Assembly (NCBI GenBank): GCA_013812465.1
Contig: JACCTK010000300.1
Span: 1-15,999, forward strand
Direction of reading: 5' to 3'
Length of the DNA: 15,999 nt
DNA from: Actinomycetota bacterium
Lineage (GTDB): Bacteria > Actinomycetota > Thermoleophilia > Gaiellales > Gaiellaceae
Position numbers and translations under genes: made by a program. Positions 1 through 7,280 of the stretch are shown in pieces. The notes below the pieces were generated by a model, which saw nothing but the letters and a program-made list of their open reading frames with translations, ran no database searches and was not told the origin of the DNA. Position 1 is the stretch's first letter. Every line of letters starts with the position of its first letter.

Positions 1-27
1 GACGCGTTCGCCTCGCTTCGCCGCTGA
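1..27 (+). CDS. Possible 3' end of an upstream gene (partial)
   Basis: Read in frame 1 the window opens with eight sense codons (DAFASLRR) followed by TGA at 25-27. An arginine-rich end directly before a promoter-like gap is what the tail of an upstream gene would look like. Eight codons cannot be assigned to any family, and frame 2 is also open here, so this is only a suggestion. Confidence 0.2.
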   Translation, partial: DAFASLRR

Positions 28-75
28 GACCAAGTCAGAAGTCAACCGCTTCCCGCTCGTGACGCGCGCGATCCC

Positions 76-94
76 TTGTAACAGACTGTTGCAA
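76..94. promoter_or_regulatory. Operator-like palindrome upstream of the first glycosyltransferase
   Basis: The 19 bases ttgtaacagactgttgcaa form an 8-3-8 inverted repeat: TTGTAACA and TGTTGCAA pair with one mismatch around a 3-base centre (84-86). It is unusually AT-rich for this DNA and lies about 25 bases before the TACGCT -10 box at 119, covering the -35 zone. That is where a dimeric repressor or activator of the glycan operon would bind. The regulator is unknown; binding is inferred from symmetry and position only. Confidence 0.45.
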
Positions 95-118
95 GAGGTT
101 CTGCTTGCGACCGTGCCC

Positions 119-124
119 TACGCT
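119..124 (+). promoter_or_regulatory. -10 box (TACGCT) for a leaderless transcript of the first glycosyltransferase
   Basis: TACGCT fits TANNNT and ends 7 bases before the GTG at 132, so transcription would begin at or next to the start codon. No convincing -35 hexamer is visible at 16-18 bases; the palindrome at 76-94 occupies the region just upstream. The same geometry recurs at 3754, 5843, 8914 and 15964. Confidence 0.5.
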
Positions 125-131
125 TTCGCCG

Positions 132-1382
132 GTGAAGGTCCTCCTCGTGACGCTCTACTTCCCGCCCGCGGGCGGCGGCGGCGTGCAGCGGCCGCTGAAG
201 CTCGCGCAGTACCTGCCGGCGCTCGGGATCGAGACGCACGTGCTCGCTCCGGACGACCCGAAGTGGGTGCACCGGGATCCCGACCTGCGCGTCCCGACGC
301 AGGCCTGGATTCACCGCATCCGCTACGTCGGGCCGAGGGCGCGGAAGCCCACCGAGGAGCTCGCCGCCCAGGATGGGTTTAGCCGCGCGCTGCTGCAGGC
401 GCAGATCACCGCTCGCCGCCTGCTCCTCCCCGACGCGAGCGTGACCTGGAATCTCACCGCGGTCCCAGCTGCGATCAGGATCGTGCGTCGTGAGGGGATC
501 GACGCGGTCTTGACGACGTCCCCGCCCGGCTCGATTCACCTCGTCGGCGCCGCCGTCAAGCAGGCGACCGGCGCCCGCTGGCTCGCGGATCTTCGCGATC
601 CGCTCGTCGCGAACCAGCACCGGCGGGCTGACACCACCGCGACTCGCGCGCGACAGGCCGCGAACGAGCAGCTAGCACGCCTCGTCGCCCGCCAAGCGGA
701 TGCGATCTCGTGCGTCTCGGAGGCGATCGCCGAGGAGGTGCGAGGGCTCGAGCCGCGCGGGATCGTCCGCACCATCTCGAACGGGTGCGACTTCGACGAC
801 TTCGCGGGGCTCGACTACCGTCCCGCGCCGCGCTTCCGGATCACGCACGCCGGGAGCTTCTTCGGGAGGCGCGACCCACGCCCGTTCCTGCAGGCTCTGA
901 AGGACTCGGGTGTCGACGCCGTCGCGCGCTTCGTCGGCGACTTCCGCAGCTCCGATCGTGAATGGGCCGAGTCGCTCGCATTGGGCCACCGGCTCGAGCT
1001 GATTCCTTACGCGCCTCGCGCTGAGTCGCTCCGCCTTCAGCGGGACTCGGAGGCATTGCTCTTGCTCGTGCCGGACGCGGGCGGCAGGGGCAAGGGCGTG
1101 CTGTCTGGAAAAGTGTTCGAGTACCTCGCCGCCGGGAGGCCCATACTCGCGGTCGTGCCTCCCGACGGCGCGGCCGCCGACCTCATCAGAGAGACAGGAG
1201 CAGGAGTCGTGGTCGCTCCAGACGACATCGGAGGAATCAGCGAAGCATTGCTAGACCTGCATGCGCGGTTCGTCAACGGCGGCCTGCCTGCGACCGAGCT
1301 CTCCGAGGACGACCGCGAGCGACTGTCCCGCCAGGCTCGTGTCGAGGAGACGGCCGACCTGCTCCGGGAGATCGTCCTCTGA
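132..1382 (+). CDS. GT4-like (GT-B fold) glycosyltransferase
   Basis: A 416-residue cytoplasmic or membrane-associated sugar transferase, probably acting on a lipid-linked glycan. It opens with beta-strand KVLLVTLYFPPAGGGG (residues 2-17), a glycine-rich loop typical of the N-terminal GT-B domain. LADLRDP (151-157), HAGSFFGRRDP (239-249) and the C-terminal donor-binding stretch GKVFEYLAAGRPILA (326-340) follow a GT4 subfamily common in capsule and O-antigen clusters. The GTG at 132 is chosen because the protein then begins directly at the first beta-strand and a TANNNT box lies 7 bases upstream; a TTG at 105 would add nine residues unlike the family. The final TGA overlaps the proposed CTG start of the next gene. 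Donor and acceptor sugars cannot be read from the sequence. Confidence 0.93.
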   Translation: MKVLLVTLYFPPAGGGGVQRPLKLAQYLPALGIETHVLAPDDPKWVHRDPDLRVPTQAWIHRIRYVGPRARKPTEELAAQDGFSRALLQAQITARRLLLPDASVTWNLTAVPAAIRIVRREGIDAVLTTSPPGSIHLVGAAVKQATGARWLADLRDPLVANQHRRADTTATRARQAANEQLARLVARQADAISCVSEAIAEEVRGLEPRGIVRTISNGCDFDDFAGLDYRPAPRFRITHAGSFFGRRDPRPFLQALKDSGVDAVARFVGDFRSSDREWAESLALGHRLELIPYAPRAESLRLQRDSEALLLLVPDAGGRGKGVLSGKVFEYLAAGRPILAVVPPDGAAADLIRETGAGVVVAPDDIGGISEALLDLHARFVNGGLPATELSEDDRERLSRQARVEETADLLREIVL

Positions 1383-2755
1383 CCGCGCACGCGCTTCCAC
1401 TCCGGACGAGAGCCCGCGAGCGCGTTCTCGCACAGCCCGTTCTCGACGGGCTCTTCCTCGCAACCGTGCTCACGGTCACGTTCCACAAGCTGCAGTGGGA
1501 GCTCGCCGGCTCGCTCACGCTCTCGGATGTTCTCACCTCGGTCTTCCTCGTCGTCTTCTGCTGGGACCGGCTGGAACATGGCGATACGCGGCTCACGCGC
1601 ACCGCGCTCGTGGCGCTCGGGTTCCTGCTCGCCTTCGCGCTCGTCTACCTCGCCGGCTTCTACGCGCTCGACACCGCCCAGTCGCTCGCGCAGTGGGCGA
1701 AGGGCATGGTCAAGTTCGTGCTCCACTTCGGATTCCTGGTCACAGGAGTCGCGCTCCTAGCGCGGCGCTCGCTCGACTTCTACTGGCTGGCCCTAGCTGC
1801 GTTCTGCGGCGGCATCGCGTTGAACGCTCTCTACGGCGTGATCCAGCTCGGGCTCGCCGAGGTCGTCGGAGCGAACCTCGACGCGGCGCTGATCGAGCCG
1901 ATCACCTCTCGCCAGACGGGAATCAACGTCTTCGGGGCGGTCGGCGGCACCCAGGAGGTCTTCCGCCCGAACGCGCTGACCGGCGATCCGAACCACCTCG
2001 GGATCGAGCTCGTGATCCCGCTGCTCGTTCTCACGCCCCTCTATCTCAGGCTCGAGACCGGTCATCGCCTGCGCACGCCGCTTGCTCTGTTGCTCGTCTT
2101 TCTTCTCGTCGTCGAGCTCGCCACCCTTTCTCGAAGCGGGCTCCTCGGCCTCGGCTGCGGCGCGCTCGTACTCGCTCTCCCGTACCGCCGACACTTCCGG
2201 CGGCCGGCGTTTCTCGTTCCGCTCGGCGCTGTCGTGGCGTTGGTGGCGGCGGTGATCGTCGCACGACTCGACTTCTTCCTCACCGTGCTCCGCGCCCGCA
2301 CGAACACGAGCTCGGCGGCCGCGTCTCCCCACTTCGAGGTGTACGGCTTCGTTCCCGACGTGCTCTCGTCGAACCCGGTGCTCGGGCTCGGGCTGAACAA
2401 CTTCGCGGTCTACTACGAGTTCGTCACCGGCCGGCCCGACTTCGGTCCGCACTCGTTCTACGTCGCCACCCTCGTCGAGACGGGGGTCGTGGGGGCCGCG
2501 CTCTTCGCCGTGTTCGTCATCTGGATCTTCCGGCGGCTCGGAGCCGCGCGTCGGCTCGGGCGTGCTCTGACCGCGATCGGGGACCCGCTCGCCGCGCGCG
2601 TTCGTCCTCTGGCCTGGGGGATGACCGCCGCGCTGGTCGCGACTCTCGTCGCGAATCTCTTCTACCTGACGATGACCTTCTACTACTTCTACGTGTTCGC
2701 GGCGCTCGCGGTGGCGCTGCCCGCGGTCTTCGGGCGGGCCGCGCGGGCGCCTTGA
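1379..2755 (+). CDS. O-antigen ligase/polymerase-like membrane protein (Wzy_C/WaaL type)
   Basis: A hydrophobic protein with about ten or more membrane helices and a large outer loop, as in O-antigen ligases and Wzy polymerases, which polymerise polyprenyl-linked glycans or transfer them to an acceptor outside the membrane. Supporting signatures are FRPNALTGDPNHLGIEL (about residue 195-211) and GLGLNNF followed by PHSFYVATLVETGVVG (about 355-371); the histidine of PHS sits where the family has its key loop histidine. The only conventional start is GTG at 1466 (429 residues), but it falls inside the first hydrophobic segment. The frame stays open with coding-like composition back to a CTG at 1379, which overlaps the preceding TGA as CTGA, the 4-base junction used by most genes here. 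I therefore place the start at 1379 (458 residues) as inference. The last bases overlap the next start as TTGA. Ligase and polymerase cannot be told apart from sequence. Confidence 0.88.
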   Translation: MTAHALPLRTRARERVLAQPVLDGLFLATVLTVTFHKLQWELAGSLTLSDVLTSVFLVVFCWDRLEHGDTRLTRTALVALGFLLAFALVYLAGFYALDTAQSLAQWAKGMVKFVLHFGFLVTGVALLARRSLDFYWLALAAFCGGIALNALYGVIQLGLAEVVGANLDAALIEPITSRQTGINVFGAVGGTQEVFRPNALTGDPNHLGIELVIPLLVLTPLYLRLETGHRLRTPLALLLVFLLVVELATLSRSGLLGLGCGALVLALPYRRHFRRPAFLVPLGAVVALVAAVIVARLDFFLTVLRARTNTSSAAASPHFEVYGFVPDVLSSNPVLGLGLNNFAVYYEFVTGRPDFGPHSFYVATLVETGVVGAALFAVFVIWIFRRLGAARRLGRALTAIGDPLAARVRPLAWGMTAALVATLVANLFYLTMTFYYFYVFAALAVALPAVFGRAARAP

Positions 2756-3756
2756 GAGTCACGGTTCTGACGACGTCGTATCCGCGCCACGCGGACGACT
2801 TCGCCGGACTCTTCGTGCGGGATGCGGTCTTCCATCTACGAGACGCCGGCCTCGAGATCGCCGTCGTCTCACCGGCCTCGTTCCGGCACTTCGGGCTCGC
2901 CTACGGGAGCGGAATCGTCGGGAACCTCAAACGAAAACCGTGGCTCTCGCTCGCGCTCCCGCTCTTTCTCCTCTCGTACGCGCGAGCCGCGCGCCGTGCC
3001 TCGCGTGGAGCCGATCTCGTCCATGCGCACTGGCTTCCGTCCGCGCTGCCGGCGCTCGTGACGGGGAGGCCGTTCGTCGTTCAGCTGTGGGGCACCGATG
3101 TGGAGCTGGCAGGTCGTTTCCCGTGGGCGTTTCGCTGGCTCGTGCGGCGCGCCCGGCTCGTGCTCTGCCCCTCGACGGCACTCGCCGAGGCGGCCGGTCG
3201 ACTCGGGGCGCGGGCAATGCGCGTCGTGCCGAGCGGGGTTCAGCTTCCGGAGGAGGTCGCGGATCCAGACGAGCCGCCGCACGTGCTCTTCGTCGGCCGG
3301 CTCTCGGAGGAGAAGGGAATCCTCGATCTGGTCGAGGCGACGGAGGGGCTTCCGCGCGTCATCGTCGGCGACGGCCCTCTCAGAGCCCGCGTTCCGGGCG
3401 CCGTCGGATTTGTACCGCCGAGCTTGCTCGGCGGCTGCTACGAGCGCGCGGCGGTCGTGGCCTGTCCCTCGCACCGAGAGGGATACGGCGTGGCGGCGCG
3501 CGAGGCGATGGCGTACGGGCGACCGGTCGTCGCCGCGGCCGTGGGCGGCCTCGTCGATGCGGTCGAGGACGGCGTCACCGGGCTCTTGGTCTCGCCGCAC
3601 GATCCGGCGGCGTTGCGGGCGGCTCTCGAGCGGCTGCTCGCCGACACCGAGCTCCGCCGCCGTCTCGGCGAGGCGGCGCGTGAGAAGGCGCGAGCGGAGT
3701 TCTCGTGGGACGCCGCGACGAAGGCGACGATCGCCGCCTACCGGGACGCGCAGTAG
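2752..3756 (+). CDS. GT4 family glycosyltransferase
   Basis: A 334-residue GT-B enzyme with a compact N-terminal acceptor domain (RVTVLTTSYPR at 2-12; VHAHW at 90-94; QLWGTDVELAG at 111-121) and a Rossmann-like donor domain containing VGRLSEEKGI (181-190), VGDGPL (205-210) and the retaining-GT4 signature HREGYGVAAREAMAYGRPVV (241-260). In that signature E243 and E251 form the E-x7-E pair that contacts the nucleotide-sugar donor. TTG at 2752 is taken as the start because it gives the exact beta-strand beginning of the family and overlaps the ligase stop as TTGA, implying translational coupling. At 334 residues it is on the short side for GT4 but has both domains. Its TAG stop forms part of the -10 box proposed for the next gene. 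The sugar transferred is unknown. Confidence 0.93.
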   Translation: MRVTVLTTSYPRHADDFAGLFVRDAVFHLRDAGLEIAVVSPASFRHFGLAYGSGIVGNLKRKPWLSLALPLFLLSYARAARRASRGADLVHAHWLPSALPALVTGRPFVVQLWGTDVELAGRFPWAFRWLVRRARLVLCPSTALAEAAGRLGARAMRVVPSGVQLPEEVADPDEPPHVLFVGRLSEEKGILDLVEATEGLPRVIVGDGPLRARVPGAVGFVPPSLLGGCYERAAVVACPSHREGYGVAAREAMAYGRPVVAAAVGGLVDAVEDGVTGLLVSPHDPAALRAALERLLADTELRRRLGEAAREKARAEFSWDAATKATIAAYRDAQ

Positions 3757-3759
3757 CAT
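3754..3759 (+). promoter_or_regulatory. -10 box (TAGCAT) for a leaderless transcript of the NeuB-type gene
   Basis: TAGCAT fits TANNNT and is separated by 7 bases (3760-3766) from the GTG at 3767. Its first three bases are the TAG stop codon of the preceding glycosyltransferase. No Shine-Dalgarno sequence precedes 3767. This suggests an internal promoter at the head of the nonulosonate block, besides any read-through from upstream. No good -35 element is visible. Confidence 0.45.
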
Positions 3760-3766
3760 CTTGGCC

Positions 3767-4867
3767 GTGCCCGAGCTCCACGTGGACGGCCGGCGTATCG
3801 CCGACGACGAGCCCGTGTACGTCATCGCCGAGATCGGCCACAACCATCAAGGGGACGTGGAGAAGGCCAAGGCCCTGATCCATGCCGCCAAGGAGTGCGG
3901 AGTCGACGCGGTCAAGCTCCAGAAACGCGACAACCACTCGCTCTACACACGGGCCCTGTACGACTCGCCCTACGACAACGAGCACTCCTTCGGCGCGACC
4001 TACGGCGAGCACCGAGAGGCGCTCGAGCTGGGCGCGGCGGAGTGGCTCGAATTGCGTGAGTTCTCGCGGGAAGAGGGGGTGACGCTCTTCGGAACCGTCT
4101 TCGACGCGCCGAGCGCCGACCTCCTGGCCGAGCTGGACGTGCCTGCGCTCAAGATCGCGTCGGCCGACCTCGTCAACACCCCGCTGCTCCGGCATGTGGC
4201 CGCGCTCGGCAAGCCGATCTTCCTGTCCACGGGAGGCGGGACGCTCGAGGACGTCGAGCGTGCTCTCGACACCGTGCTTCCGGTCAATCCGCACGTCTGC
4301 CTCATGCAGTGCACGGCGGCGTATCCGTGTGAGACGGACGAGCTGCACCTGCGGGTCATCGAGACGTACCGCGCGCGTTTTCCCGATGTCGTCGTGGGGC
4401 TCTCCGACCACCAGAACGGAATCGCGATGGCCCTCGTCGCGTACATGCTCGGCGCCCGGGTGGTCGAGAAGCACTTCACGCTGAACCACGCGTGGAAGGG
4501 ATCCGACCACGCCTACTCGCTGATGCCGGAGGGCATGCGCCGGCTCGTGCGCGACTTGAACCGCGTCCCCGAAGCGCTGGGCGACGGGGTGAAGCGCCCG
4601 CTGCCGAGCGAGGAGCGGCCGCTCGAGAAGATGGGCAAGAAGCTCGTAGCTGCGCGCGATCTTCCGGCAGGGCATCTGCTCGTGGCTGGAGACCTCGCGG
4701 CCAGATCGCCCGCCAACGGCGGGCTCCCCCCGTACGAGCTCGACCGGCTGCTCGGGAGGCGCCTGCTGCGAGCGCTCGCGTTCGAGGAGAGCGTCGCGCT
4801 CGAAGATGTCGAGCTCCCCGCCGAGCTCGCAGCCGAGCTCGCCGCGGGCAGCTCTCAACGCGCGTGA
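3767..4867 (+). CDS. neuB: NeuB/SpsE-family nonulosonic acid (sialic-acid-like) synthase
   Basis: This 366-residue cytoplasmic enzyme should condense phosphoenolpyruvate with a six-carbon sugar to give a nine-carbon 3-deoxy-2-keto acid. The NeuB barrel is clear: VIAEIGHNHQGD (19-30, with the catalytic-site glutamate E22), KLQKRDNHSLY (50-60), the DNEHSFGATYGEHREALE region (70-87), CTAAYP (182-187), GLSDHQNG (211-218) and VVEKHFTLNHAWKGSDHAYS (232-251). H215 and H236 match the metal-binding histidines of meningococcal NeuB. A C-terminal SAF/antifreeze-like domain follows (GKKLVAARDLPAGHLL at 290-305, then LLGRRLLRALAFEE). The SAF loop usually reads R-P-G-x-G; here it is RSPANGGLPP (313-322), so the arginine is kept but spacing is altered. 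GTG 3767 is preferred over TTG 3761 because of the -10 spacing. The C-terminus overlaps the next start as GTGA. The family is certain; the substrate (ManNAc, mannose, or a modified sugar) is not. Confidence 0.95.
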   Translation: MPELHVDGRRIADDEPVYVIAEIGHNHQGDVEKAKALIHAAKECGVDAVKLQKRDNHSLYTRALYDSPYDNEHSFGATYGEHREALELGAAEWLELREFSREEGVTLFGTVFDAPSADLLAELDVPALKIASADLVNTPLLRHVAALGKPIFLSTGGGTLEDVERALDTVLPVNPHVCLMQCTAAYPCETDELHLRVIETYRARFPDVVVGLSDHQNGIAMALVAYMLGARVVEKHFTLNHAWKGSDHAYSLMPEGMRRLVRDLNRVPEALGDGVKRPLPSEERPLEKMGKKLVAARDLPAGHLLVAGDLAARSPANGGLPPYELDRLLGRRLLRALAFEESVALEDVELPAELAAELAAGSSQRA

Positions 4868-5652
4868 CGGCGGATCCCCTTTTCGACCTGTCGGGGCGAG
4901 TCGCCGTCGTCACCGGAGGAATGGGCCAGCTCGGCGCGATCTACACCGCGGGTCTCGCCGAGCGCGGCGCGCGCGTGGCGAGCCTCGACCTCGTCTCGGG
5001 CGACACGCCCGAGGGCGTCCGGGCGTTCGCCTGCGACGTCACGGATCGCACGGCGATCGAGGGGACGCTGGCAGAGATCCAGGCCGACTGGGGGACGCCG
5101 CACCTGCTCGTCAACAACGCCGGGCTCGACTCCCCGCCGGACGCGCCCGTCGAGGAGGTGGGGCCGTTCGAGAGCTATCCGGAAGCCTCTTTCGATGCGG
5201 TCATCGACGTCAACGTGAAGGGCGCGTTCCTCTGCTGCCAGGTGATCGGGGGTGCGATGGCCCGCGAGGGGCGCGGCTCCATCGTCAACGTCTCGTCGAT
5301 CTACGGGCTCCTCTCGCCCGTTCAGGATCTCTACGCCTTCCGCCGCGCGCGCGGTGAGACCTTCGTGAAGCCGGTGGCGTACTCGGTCTCGAAGTCCGCC
5401 GTGCTCAATCTCACCCGCTACCTCGCCACATACTGGGCGGCCGCGGGAGTGCGCGTGAACACGCTGACCCTCGCCGGCGTGTGGAACGACCAGCCGCCGG
5501 AGTTCTTGGAGGCGTACTCGGCGCGTACGCCGATGGGTCGCATGCTCCGCGCCGAGGAAGCGCTAGGCGCCGTCGTCTTCCTCGCCGCGGACGCCTCCTC
5601 GTACGTCACCGGCTCGAACGTCGTCGTCGATGGCGGCTGGTCGGCGTGGTGA
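4864..5652 (+). CDS. Short-chain dehydrogenase/reductase (SDR) in the nonulosonate block
   Basis: A 262-residue classical SDR, probably a soluble NAD(P)-dependent oxidoreductase acting on a hydroxyl or keto group of a sugar or sugar acid. It has the dinucleotide-binding TGGMGQLG (17-24), an acidic residue after the second strand (SLDLV, D42) that favours NAD(H), the NNAG motif (84-87), the catalytic serine in VNVSSIYG (141-148) and the catalytic YSVSK (173-177). The C-terminal VTGSNVVVDGGWSAW is typical of the gluconate-5-dehydrogenase/3-oxoacyl-reductase branch. The inserted stretch between SSIYG and the active tyrosine (about residues 149-171) is longer than usual and may shape the substrate pocket. 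The GTG start overlaps the NeuB stop as GTGA, so the two are probably made together. It may install or reverse a keto group on the nonulosonate or its precursor; that role is inferred from neighbours only. Confidence 0.93.
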   Translation: MTADPLFDLSGRVAVVTGGMGQLGAIYTAGLAERGARVASLDLVSGDTPEGVRAFACDVTDRTAIEGTLAEIQADWGTPHLLVNNAGLDSPPDAPVEEVGPFESYPEASFDAVIDVNVKGAFLCCQVIGGAMAREGRGSIVNVSSIYGLLSPVQDLYAFRRARGETFVKPVAYSVSKSAVLNLTRYLATYWAAAGVRVNTLTLAGVWNDQPPEFLEAYSARTPMGRMLRAEEALGAVVFLAADASSYVTGSNVVVDGGWSAW

Positions 5653-5712
5653 GGGCGGGAACGGCCACGTCTCAGCCTCAGGAGCTAGAACGAGCGGCTC
5701 GGAGCTCGAGAC

Positions 5713-5769
5713 ATGGCACAAACGGCCGTTGACCGCACCGCGCGGTCGCTGGCGAAGATCCGGGTCTGA
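5713..5769 (+). CDS. Possible 18-residue small ORF in the SDR-ALDH gap
   Basis: The gap 5653-5856 contains no recognisable gene. It does hold an ATG at 5713 followed by 18 codons (MAQTAVDRTARSLAKIRV) and a TGA at 5767-5769, with a GGAG sequence (5701-5704) 8 bases upstream of the ATG, unusual in a region where ribosome sites are absent. It could be a leader peptide or small protein of the ALDH transcript, or chance. An imperfect hairpin (gaccgc...gcggtc, 5731-5747) and a short palindrome gggtctgaccc (5763-5773) lie within or next to it. Confidence 0.2.
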   Translation: MAQTAVDRTARSLAKIRV

Positions 5770-5842
5770 CCCTGGCCGTGTCCGAAACAGGCGGCTGAAA
5801 CGTGCCGAATGTGTGCCAATTCATCCACAGTCGAGCGGGGGA

Positions 5843-5848
5843 TACTCT
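5843..5848 (+). promoter_or_regulatory. -10 box (TACTCT) for a leaderless aldehyde dehydrogenase transcript
   Basis: TACTCT fits TANNNT, ends 8 bases before the GTG at 5857, and has a weak -35-like TTCATC at 5820-5825 with a 17-base spacer. It lies at the end of the only sizeable gap of the + strand cluster (5653-5856), as expected for a second transcription unit covering ALDH to the GT-C-like gene. Confidence 0.5.
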
Positions 5849-5856
5849 CGCCGACG

Positions 5857-7280
5857 GTGATTGGCGCGGAGATTCCGAACCTGATCGCGGGCCGAAGAGC
5901 GGCGGCGGCCTCCGGTGAGTGGCTCGAGAAGCTCCGCCCAGCCGATGGCACACGGCTCTGCCGGCTGGCACGCTCCGACGCAGAAGATGTCGGCGCAGCG
6001 GTGGCAGCTGCAAGGGCAGCCCAGCCCGCATGGGCTGAGCACACGCCGGTAGAGCGTGGCGAGATCGTGCGGGAGCTCGCCCTGCTGCTCCGCGAGCGTC
6101 GCGGCGAGGCGGCCGAGATCGTCATCGAAGAGACGGGGAAGCCGCTCGAGCTCGCGCTCGGAGAAGCCGACGCCGCCGTCGAGATGGGCCTCTTCGTCGC
6201 CGGAGAAGGACGACGCTCCTACGGACGCACCACGACGGCGAGCATGAGGCATCGAACAGTTCTGACGATGCGCCAGCCGCTCGGTGTCGCCGGATTGGTC
6301 ATGAGCTTCAACACGCCACTTCCCAACATCGCCTGGAAAGCGTTTCCCGCGATCTTCTGCGGCAACGCGGCGGTCATGAAACCCTCCGAGGAGGTTCCGG
6401 CATCCGCGCTCTTCTTGCCGAGCTGGCGCACGAGGCGGGACTTCCGGCGGGCGTGCTGAACGTCGTCCAGGGGCTGGGAGCAGAAGCAGGCGCCGCGCTC
6501 GTCGAGCACGAGGACGTCGATCTCGTCAGCTTCACGGGTTCCGCTGCCACCGGACGCTGGATCAACGAGACCGCGGGTCGGCGTCTCGCCAAGGTGTGCC
6601 TCGAGCTCGGTGGGAAGAACGCGCTCGTCGTCTGCGACGACGCCGACCTCGAGAATGCCACCCGCTGGGCGCTCGCCTCGGCGTTCTCGAACGCGGGCCA
6701 GCGCTGCGCCGCGGCCAGCCGGATCGTCGTCTTCGACGCTGTCTACGACGCCTTCCGGGACCTGCTCGTGGACCGGTCCCGCGACTTGGAGCCCGAGCCG
6801 GTCATCAGCGAAGCGGCTCGCGAGCGAATGCTGGCGGCGATCGAGCGAGCCGTTGCAAGCGGCGCCAGCAAGTTGACGGGTGGCGAGCGCGCCGACGGGC
6901 CAGGCTTCCACCTCTCGCCGACGGTCCTCGAAGGCGCGTCGCCCGCCGACGAGATCTCGCGCACCGAGCTCTTCGGCCCGGTCACGCTCCTCTACCGCGT
7001 CTCGAGCCTCGACGAGGCGATCGCGCTCGTGAACGACTCCCCCTACGGCCTCACCGCCGCGATCCACACCGCGAGCCTGCACCGGGCGATGCGTTTCGCG
7101 GAGAAGGCGCAGGCCGGGGTGATCGTGGTCAACGGCGGGACGCACGGTTCGGAGCCGCACATGGGCTTCGGCGGCGTCAAGGACTCGGGAACCGGGTGGC
7201 GCGAGGCAGGGATCGAGGCTCTGGACGTGTATTCCGACTGGAAGATCGTGAACCTGATCGCCGATCCAGCCCTGACATGA
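5857..7280 (+). pseudogene. Aldehyde dehydrogenase (ALDH superfamily) interrupted by one frameshift
   Basis: Two adjoining frames together make one full ALDH, an NAD(P)-dependent enzyme that oxidises an aldehyde to a carboxylate. Frame 1 from GTG 5857 carries IPNLIAGRRAAAASGEWLEK, the AVMKPSEEVPASALF cofactor-binding lysine motif and FNTPLPN; it ends at TGA 6457-6459. From about 6414 the homology moves to the frame ending at 7280, giving LAELAHEAGLPAGVLNVVQG, SFTGSAATGR, the general-base glutamate in CLELGGKN, the catalytic cysteine in NAGQRCAAASR, and TELFGPV. Restoring one base gives exactly 474 residues, the usual ALDH size, with all catalytic residues. So the gene was recently intact, or the defect is a sequencing or assembly error. 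A GTG at 6453 could start the C-terminal 275 residues alone, but that piece would lack most of the cofactor-binding fold. ATG 5809 is an alternative start; 5857 is favoured by the -10 box. The stop overlaps the next ATG as ATGA. Confidence 0.88.
6409..6420 (+). other. Frameshift site in the aldehyde dehydrogenase
   Basis: The frame changes at ctcttcttgccg. The expected family sequence A-L-F-L-A-E-L would need one extra base here, for example ttc-ctt-gcc instead of ttc-ttg-ccg. The simplest explanation is a one-base loss near 6414-6415. There is no long homopolymer and no X-XXY-YYZ slippery heptamer, so programmed -1 frameshifting is unlikely. Confidence 0.8.

Noticed and set aside
1261..2751. 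Extension of the second GT4 gene upstream to 1261
   Set aside because: The extra 497 residues are low-complexity Arg/Ser-rich translation of the ligase gene in the wrong frame.
3575..4858. 427-codon minus-strand open frame opposite neuB
   Set aside because: No family resemblance; the + strand reading is an unmistakable NeuB protein.
5731..5747. Hairpin gaccgc...gcggtc as a terminator for the SDR transcript
   Set aside because: Only six base pairs and no T-tract; kept only as a remark in the gap description.
6409..6420. Programmed -1 ribosomal frameshift in the ALDH gene
   Set aside because: No slippery heptamer or clear downstream stem-loop, and ALDH genes are not known to use recoding; a one-base loss or error is simpler.
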